The notes under the pieces were generated by a model that worked only from the letters and a program-made list of their open reading frames with translations, ran no database searches and was not told the origin of the DNA. This document shows, piece by piece, positions 57,327 through 64,000 of a stretch of DNA of 64,000 nt (its first letter is position 1; each line of letters starts with the position of its first letter). Position numbers and translations under genes: made by a program. The stretch comes from Sipunculus nudus (taxonomy: Eukaryota; Annelida; Sipuncula; Golfingiida; Sipunculidae): the NCBI GenBank assembly GCA_026874595.1, contig CM049319.1, forward strand, positions 52,340,917 through 52,404,916, in the 5' to 3' direction.

Positions 57327-58322
57327 ATGAACTACCTGTCAGAACGTTTTGCAAGAGTAGCTGAAGCTAGGGAGGTCAGGGTATCCGCGAATAGTGTCTG
57401 TTCTATCATGGGTATCAAAGAGGGAGTGCTCTATAGGCAAGTTCGTGATCCATTACTTGGAGAACTAAAGCAGAATGTCTTACGCCAGGGCCATCAAGGG
57501 GCCGAACGTTCAGAGTTGATGCTGAGGTCGAAATATTACTGGCCTAAGATGTCTTCAGAAGTACGACAGTGGTTCGATGAGTGTGAGCGATGTAAATTGG
57601 CCAGGTTGCAGAAGGTCAGACCAGCTCTTGGGTCCATCCTTGCCAATAGACCGCCTGAAGTTGTCTGCATAGATTTTACTGTTCTGGAGAAGACAAAAGA
57701 CGGACGTGATAATGTATTGGTGCTAACAGATGTGTTCACCAAGCGGGTAATAGCGGTGCCAACAAAGGACCAAAAAGCAGCAACTGTCATTAAAGTGTTG
57801 GTCAGGGAGTGGTTTCACCGTTTTGGACCACCTTGTCGTATACATGCTGACCAAGGACGGTCATTTAAAGCGCAGATAGTTGAAGAGTTATGCAAATGGT
57901 ACAGAGTCCAGAGATCACACACCACAAGGTATCATCCGATGGGCAACGGTCAAACGGAGAGACTTAATAGGACTATGCACGATTTGTTGAGGTCATTGCC
58001 ACCCGAGCAAAAGACGAAGTGGCCAGAGTACCTTGGAGAACTCGTTTTCTTATATAATGTGACACCCCACAGTTCAACCGGATACTCACCTTTTTACATG
58101 TTATATGGTCTTGACCCCAGACTTCCTTCAGACCTGTGCCTTAGAATCACGTTACATCAGGAGGATGGAGACAAAGAGATGAGTCCTATAAATTCGGTCG
58201 AACTTCACCAACAAAGATTGCACAAGGCATACGACCAGGTACAGGAAAGACTCAAACGTGCAGCTACTCAGAGGAAGCGAGTATATGATAAGATATATGA
58301 TAAGCTGCTGAAGCTCCTCTGA
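57327..58322 (+). CDS. Element C integrase (open 331-codon frame)
   Basis: A Ty3-type integrase in a single open frame. The N-terminal zinc domain is partial (RQGHQGAERSELMLRSKYYW and CERCKLAR; one histidine is missing). The core keeps D,D-35-E: VVCIDFTVLEK, CRIHADQGRSF and GNGQTERLNR, followed by LVFLYNVTPHSSTGYSPFYM. The C-terminal part ends in a Lys/Arg-rich helix. Reverse transcriptase and RNase H, which should lie between protease and integrase, are completely missing: only about 90 bp separate them. The core looks intact but the element is defective. A stop at 58322 is followed by out-of-frame tail sequence to 58674. Confidence 0.9.
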   Translation: MNYLSERFARVAEAREVRVSANSVCSIMGIKEGVLYRQVRDPLLGELKQNVLRQGHQGAERSELMLRSKYYWPKMSSEVRQWFDECERCKLARLQKVRPALGSILANRPPEVVCIDFTVLEKTKDGRDNVLVLTDVFTKRVIAVPTKDQKAATVIKVLVREWFHRFGPPCRIHADQGRSFKAQIVEELCKWYRVQRSHTTRYHPMGNGQTERLNRTMHDLLRSLPPEQKTKWPEYLGELVFLYNVTPHSSTGYSPFYMLYGLDPRLPSDLCLRITLHQEDGDKEMSPINSVELHQQRLHKAYDQVQERLKRAATQRKRVYDKIYDKLLKLL

Positions 58323-58680
58323 TGGTAGTTTCAAGAGTGTACTCGAGACAGTATCACGAAGGGCGTTCCTTAATACAGGACGCGTTTGGACCCAAAGTCT
58401 ACAAGATAATCCAAAGAAAGGATTTGATTGAGCCTGCTTATGGATTTGGCGCTCAGAAATGGGTAAATCGCCGCAACTGACAAACTGTCCAGTGCCCAGG
58501 GAGACTGAACCTGCCCAACAACCTGAATGGCAGGAAGAACCAGTAGAGGTATACAGCGATGATACGGCAGGATCAGGAGATGAGCTCCCAGAATTCTTGG
58601 TTGCAGAGGAACCACGTCACTGGGTCCAGGTCCCTCCTCGGCAAGATATGCAACCAAAGCAGCAAGTAGATTAACTTCCT
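58323..58680 (+). pseudogene. Element C pol C-terminal tail, frameshifted
   Basis: Downstream of the integrase stop, frames with VSRRAFLNTGRVW and, at 58459-58674, a Pro/Glu-rich tail (PVPRETEPAQQPEWQEEPVE, EEPRHWVQVPPRQ) look like the end of pol in shifted frames. No polypurine tract or 3' LTR follows by about 58750, so the element is 3'-truncated. Confidence 0.6.
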
Positions 58681-59060
58681 GATGGGCTAGAAGCGTCATT
58701 GACGCATTCACGTGATCGGACAGCTGACGGCAGGTGTGCAGAAACATCATTTTTAGAAAAAACTAACACGAACAGGTTACTGCACAGCACTTTAATTTAA
58801 AAGAAAACAGTGCTAGAAAGTCTAAAATTGACTAATGAACAAATGATTGAATCAAGAATCAAATCCAAGGTAAGGATCAATTAATTGAATCAATTGAAAG
58901 GCCTCTCACAATTAACAGGCCTTTAAATTCCTAGTATCTAATCAATAAATAGGAAAATGTTCTTAATTCAGGCCTTAACACATGAATTGCCAGTTATAGA
59001 GTGTACAAAGTGTGCAGTTTTGCCACTTTGATATGTAAAAACAAGATACGTAAAACTTAC

Positions 59061-59270
59061 CGCTGTGAGAAATTTCTTTTTCATTGTGATTCCTGCGTAT
59101 ATTCCAAGAAGTCCGATACCGATCATGGTGAATCCAATGACAAGGAATATTGTCGTGGCAGCATGGAGGACACTGTGTCGTGGGTTGTATGACACGATGG
59201 TGAAATAGTTCGATACGTACTGATCAGCCTTCATCCAAATACCTATCCCAACGCACACTCCACCACACAG
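59061..59270 (-). CDS. Tetraspanin exon 1 as seen (TM1 end, small loop, TM2)
   Basis: 210 bp, 70 codons, phase 0. Acceptor CTTTGTCGCAG precedes 59270 and donor GTAAGT follows 59061. It encodes LCGGVCVGIGIWMKADQY (end of TM1 into the small extracellular loop), then TIFLVIGFTMIGIGLLGIYA (TM2) and GITMKKKFLTA. The G-x-G-I-W-x-K/M pattern and the TM2 glycines are typical tetraspanin features. The protein's N-terminal exon (about 15-25 residues) was not found between here and 64000. The in-frame bases upstream of the acceptor (MFNILVLYTLSQ) are intron. Confidence 0.88.
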
Positions 59271-59574
59271 CTGCGACAAAGTGTACAACACTAATATATT
59301 AAACATATTAATTCCATTATCATAGGTGTAGTAGGAAATATATAATTTTTTTACCTTATCTTACCTTACTTTTTTACCTTATAATGGCTCCACACATATG
59401 CCCTACGATAATAAGGTGCCAAGAATATTTCCAAAACTGCCTGAGACAAGGCTTTAAGGAACCAATTCACCTACCAGGCATGCCAAGTATTCATGAAATA
59501 TTTGTGCTTTCTCCTTTTAAAAATTATACGGTCTCTATAAAATATTTCATTGTCGAACAGTTTGTGTACTCCTG

Positions 59575-59945
59575 TATAACAGTTAAACAAGCAAACTTGT
59601 GGAATTTATGTCCTCTGATACCACCTCTTGTTATCCCCTGCTTGCCCTATCAATATGTTCTATTTTTTAATATCCCCTGAAGATGTCTCCACATGTCAAA
59701 GTGGCTGTGTTTTAGTTTTCATTGCCCCCTGATGATTTCTCCACGTGTCGTAATTTTTTGTTGTGAATTGGGAACCCAAGGGGATATTTTTTGTTTTGTT
59801 TTTGAGCTGCTGATCATAAATTTTCAGACAGACACTCAAAAACCAATCCGAACCAAGGTATGCATGAGAGCAATCACTGCCCCAAACATGAATGAAATCA
59901 GATAATATTTAAAAAGTTATTGCACAGAAATGAAATCCTGACGGA
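59575..59945. mobile_element. Degenerate MITE family M2
   Basis: Shares with 5543-5935 the ordered blocks CTCCACATGTC/CTCCACGTGTC, AAGGTATGCATGAGAGCAATC, AATGAAATC(A/G)GATAA and TCCTGACGGA. Neither TGTCCCCCGCT end is preserved. It is an old copy in the tetraspanin 5' region. Confidence 0.6.
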
Positions 59946-61194
59946 TCACATCACCTGGTTGCCATACATCGCATCTTCACAAATCATGATTTTTAAAGCT
60001 ACAAAGCTGTTTTCTTCTCTGTATCTTCTCCTTCTTTGTGAGTTTTCACAAATGCTCATGATCAGACCTCTGGTCACACAGTCAGTTGTTAAAAATAACA
60101 AATGCACTCAGACTGTGTTTTTCTACTGGACACTACAGGAAGTATAGCCATATGATGACTGTGTAACTAATTTCTTAACCATAAAACTAAGTATACACAG
60201 TGATTCTGATGGTCCATCCTAGAAAATTAAAAAGCAATATGTATTGAAAAAGAAACAAAAATCAACAGTGTGTACATTCTATGGGTGCAATCACCCAAAC
60301 AGACCAGTGCTCAATAAATAAAATGCAAATAAATAGTGTGAGGGTATGTATTTCAATGTATAACAAACTTTCAAAGTAGATGAATTCTGATATATTGAAT
60401 TCAAAATTTAATACTGTAGTGGTTATTTTCTATATAGCCATTTTTATCTCAGCCATTTTACATAGAACTGTGGAAGGCTATAGATATCATGAGTTCTTGC
60501 ACAAGAATAACAGCTACCAGTAGACCAGACACAATCATGTTTTTCAGGACATGGACATTAAAGGAATAGCTGCAAGCTGCTGGTTCATTTGTTTCCAGGG
60601 TTCACAGGTGTTACTCTGGTAAATGGGTAGGTGAGATAGGTTTAATCCAGGTATTACCAAGGAATCCTGGATTTTACCCATAATTCCTTTTGATTAGAGT
60701 GATGTGCTCTGCACAGTCAAACATGAGTATATTTAAATTGCGAGTGGTAAATCAAATGGCTCCCTTTAAAGACCACATAAAGCGGTGATGTGGTAAGAGC
60801 CACTTTGGTTGCTGCCAGAATTCACAAACTGTGTGTTTAACCTCTGCTGACCATTTGAAAGAAACTAAACTTTGGTTATGCTTGATAAAAGCAAATAACA
60901 TAGAAACAAGGCCTACACTACAGGGCTAATGCAAACCTGTGTAATGAGATTACACCAGGTATAATGCTTCAATCCTGGACCATTACTTTTCAAGAACATG
61001 TGTAACATGTATATGAACAATGCAAGTACTAAACACTTAGAACAAGAAACAATTAAACAAACATAACTGCTGAAATTCTGGCATGGGTGCACACAACACA
61101 AAAACCAGAATATGGGTAGTCAACAAGCGTCCAATCAGAGTGGGACGGGTGAAGTGAGGCATGGAATGAGTGGCAAGGGGAAATAGAGCGAGGT
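59946..61194. other. No gene recognised
   Basis: AT-rich sequence upstream of the first visible tetraspanin exon. No exon with a tetraspanin N-terminus, no RNA gene and no clear repeat was found. Confidence 0.45.
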
Positions 61195-62650
61195 GTGTAG
61201 CAAAATAGCCTGGATGTCTGCAGCCGAAATGTGTATGTAGGTTGCGTCACCTACCACAAAAGCCAGAAAGCTGTCCAAGTTGTATAAACATGCAAAATTT
61301 TAGGCGGATAAGTCAAACCACTACTGAGATATGAGTGATTTTAGCCCACGGCAGACAAACAGACGGACACTGTGCAAAAATGGTGGCGCCACCAATTTTG
61401 GGTATAATTAAGAGCTATGTGAGATCTATACACATGCAAAATTTCAAGGGGATGTGTCAAACCAGTCCTGAGATATAAGCCTAAATGTCTGCAGCATATA
61501 CTTAAATGTAGGTGGCACCACCTGCCATAAAATCCAGATATCCAAGCTGTATAAACCTGCAAAATTTCAGGCAAATATGTCAAACCACTGCCGAGATATA
61601 AGTGATTTTATCCCACGGCAAACAGATTAACGCTGTGCAAAAATGGTTGCAGGTGGCGCCACCAGTTTTGCGCATGATAAAGAGCTATTAGAAATCTATA
61701 AACATGCAAAATTTTGGCCCAACTGGTCAAACGGTTCCGGGGATATGAGCTTGGATGTCTGCAGCTTAAAAGTAAATGTAGGTGGCGGCACCTGTCATTA
61801 AATCAAGAAAGCTGTCCTGGATGTATACACAGGCAAAATTTCAGGTGGATAAGTCCAACCAATACAGAGATATGAGTGATATTATCCCAAGGCAGATGAA
61901 AAGATGGACGCTGTGCAAAAAATGGTTGTGGCGCCACCATCTTTAGTGAAATTTTAGGTGGATAAGTCCAACCAATACAGAGATATGAGTGATATTATCC
62001 TAAGGCAGATGAAAAGATGGACGCTGTGCAAAAATGGTTGTGGCGCCACCATCTTTAGTGAATGTTATAAAACTATCCAAGGGGTACATTTGTGCAAAAT
62101 TTTTAGCCTGATCGGTCAAATGGTTCCCGAGATATGTGGGTTTATGTGTGGAAACAGACGTACAAATGGACGCTGGGCAGAGAGGAAAGGTCAGAGGTCA
62201 ACCAAGAATGAGGGCGCAGCAGTTCACGTGACCCGATCATAATTCCGAATTTAAAAAAATTCTGCCCAGTGGTTACTGAGGAGTTCTCTGGAAACCTATG
62301 CGGCGGCGGCAGTGGCGGCGTCCGACTGTTAACATAGTATCCGCAAAACTCTATTTTGGGGGATACAATGATTGTAGCTGGCACCACCAGTCTTGTATAC
62401 AACGAAGAGATATATACATATGCCCAATGTCAGACTGATATGTCAAACCCCTCCGGTGAAATAAGCAGGGATATACACTGTGCAAAAATTATTGTAGGTG
62501 GCGCCACCAGTCTTGTACACTATAAAGCTACCCGATATGTATAAACATGCCCAATTTTAGGCTGATGTATCAAATTCCTCTGTAGAAATAAGCAGGCGCA
62601 TACACTGCAAAAGTCAATGTAGTTGGCACCACCTGTCTTTTAAATGAGAA
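61195..62650. repeat. Dimeric tandem repeat with GGTGGCGCCACC cores
   Basis: About ten units, each with a palindrome related to GGTGGCGCCACC, at about 61232, 61382, 61512, 61650, 61781, 61928, 62039, 62378, 62497 and 62618. Neighbouring units alternate: one type has GTCTGCAGC before the palindrome, the other has CAGACRGACGCTGTGCAAAA. The higher-order period is 270-280 bp made of two 130-140 bp halves. Each half carries ATGCAAAATTT(C/T)AGG and GAGATATGAG-like blocks. A CGGCGGCGGCAGTGGCGGCG run is near 62300. Non-coding. Confidence 0.8.
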
Positions 62651-62744
62651 TACCACCAAAGACGCATTGACAGGTCAAAATATCAGGCCAGTACATCAAA
62701 CTTCCCAGAGTTTGATACACTGGGCTGACGAGGCTTAGGTGAGT

Positions 62745-63130
62745 AAGGCAGTTGCCCACGAGTGAACTGTGACAAATTCCTGCCTCAAGCTACTGCACTG
62801 AGTGAACTCTTGACCTGCACCTTGCTAGACTGAGTGAACTTTTGACCTGTACTTGGCTGCACTGAGAGAACTCTTGACCTGTTGCATAACCAGACACAGT
62901 TGGCAGTCTGTCAAAGCTATAAATAGATCAAGGCTGAACTTTGGTGCCAAATCTGATGCAGTGAGCAGTCTGCCAAAGCTATAAATAGAATGCAGCTACT
63001 GCATGGAGTGAACTCTTGACCTATACCTGGCTGAAATTCTTCCAGTCCTGGCACTGTGCCAAAACTATTTATGGAGCTGACATCATCCTGGCTAATGGCC
63101 AACATCAAGGCACTGGCAATCTGCCAATGG
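62745..63130. repeat. Minisatellite with GAGTGAACTCTTGACCTG units
   Basis: At least four imperfect units of about 40 bp carry (G/C)TGAGTGAACT(C/T)TTGACCTG. Interleaved are TTGGCAGTCTGTCAAAGC and GAGCAGTCTGCCAAAGC followed by TATAAATAGA, which repeat about 65 bp apart. No gene is seen. Confidence 0.65.
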
Positions 63131-63599
63131 TAAACTAAGTGCTGCCATCTGTACACAATAGTGGTCCCTACTTGAAAAAACTTTGAAATTAATTTTCCCA
63201 ATACAAAATGCTTTTCAGCTGACTTTTTATTTAAAAAATCAGGAATATATGTAAAATTATTACAGATGCAATACTGAATACAAAATTAAAATACAGATAT
63301 ATCTCATTGATTGCAAGTTCTTGAATTAAGTTGAGTAAGGATACCAATAATTTATAATCCATGTACAGTTCTCTTTATATAGCCACAGAGAGCTGAATAT
63401 CCACGATTGTAACGTTGCTTGGTATGATTAATAACTTAAATCATAAATCTATTTTTTTTTAAACATTTTAAAAACTTACTTGTCAATATTAACCAAATGC
63501 TAACTTGAAATCTGAATGTCTAGTGGCATGATGTAATAGATGCTGATAAACTGGTGCCAGGCTAGATGTAACAGCATAACACAGCTAACATATATGGTA

Positions 63600-64000
63600 A
63601 AATGACTCAATTCAATCTCCATAATTCAGCCAAAAATCATTCATGTAGAACCATTAATGACACTTATTATAAAAGTTATTGTAGGAATTATTCTTGTAAA
63701 ATATTTAACAAACTGGCTTCAGTGGCATCAGTCGAAAAACGTTTCGCAGGTTTATAACTCATATAGGACGATACAGCAAACTGGCTAAGTTCAGCATGCC
63801 GTAACTCGGCCAAAAAGCACTGAACCAAAACCATTTGAACAAACTTGAATTATCAACATCTGAGGATAATTAATGTGTGAGATTTAAGAAATTGGCCCAG
63901 TGGTTTTTGAGAAGAAGATCTTTGTAGCCACTGAGCTAAAATGGGCTGTTATGGCATATGACTAAATTCAGCTTCCCATAACTTAGCCAAAGGTCACTAA
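63600..64000. repeat. Tandem repeat of about 178 bp, running off the window
   Basis: Three starts of a unit with A(A/G)TTCA(A/G)C...CC(A/G)TAA(C/T)TC(A/G)GCCAAAA are at about 63605, 63783 and 63960, about 178 bp apart. Each is followed by AACAAACTGGC- or AGAAATTGGCC-CAGTGG-like sequence. The array continues past the window end. Confidence 0.65.

Noticed and set aside
59271-59306. In-frame ATG and 12 codons before the first visible tetraspanin exon as a start
   Set aside because: A clear TTTGTCGCAG acceptor separates them from the exon, and tetraspanins have a longer N-terminus with TM1; this is intron read-through.
60913-61101. Minus-strand frame with CC and a hydrophobic stretch, considered as the missing tetraspanin N-terminal exon
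   Set aside because: No Asn/Gly pattern of TM1, no donor in phase 0 after the hydrophobic part, and no start context; chance resemblance.

Overview
The window looks like AT-rich, intron- and transposon-dense DNA from an animal, most likely a marine mollusc (a bivalve is my best guess). The evidence is split genes with GT-AG introns, tRNA-derived SINEs, several MITE families, GGACGGAC-type tracts, Ty3, Ty1/copia and Penelope-like elements, and no operon-like gene packing. No prokaryotic feature is present. The species assignment is an inference.

The only host gene I can support is a tetraspanin on the minus strand. I assembled it exon by exon from splice signals and unbroken phase-0 reading: 59061-59270 (TM1-TM2), 50304-50378 (TM3), 49691-49789 and 43829-43897 (start of the large extracellular loop, CC motif), 24928-25092 (rest of the loop, second CC and GC), 23857-23940 (TM4), and a less certain last exon ending at 22856. 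The first coding exon was not found and probably lies beyond the right edge. Over 36 kb of the window is this gene, and its introns are filled with mobile elements.

Layout: 1-15.1 kb is a patchwork of Ty3 LTRs and LINE reverse-transcriptase remnants in which a composite segment is duplicated in tandem; a foldback element sits at 11.2-12.2 kb. 15.15-17.7 kb holds a truncated Ty1/copia element next to a SINE. 18.97-20.64 kb holds a SINE and a Penelope-like element with a GIY-YIG domain and a candidate hammerhead ribozyme in its 3' region. 22.9-25.1 kb holds the tetraspanin 3' exons and a solo copia LTR. 25.73-43.69 kb is a tandem Ty3 provirus (LTR-internal-LTR-internal-LTR) flanked by a GTAT duplication, inside the tetraspanin intron. 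45.1-47.3 kb has an hAT-like element and a pogo/Tigger remnant side by side. 53.3-58.7 kb is another Ty3 element that lost reverse transcriptase but keeps an unbroken integrase core. 61.2-64 kb is tandem-repeat DNA.

No retroelement here looks autonomous: each lacks at least one essential domain or carries stops or frameshifts. I saw no convincing new multi-gene system. The observations most worth following are the hammerhead ribozyme, the tandem provirus close to a tetraspanin exon, the six-copy palindromic MITE family and the dimeric palindrome-cored satellite.
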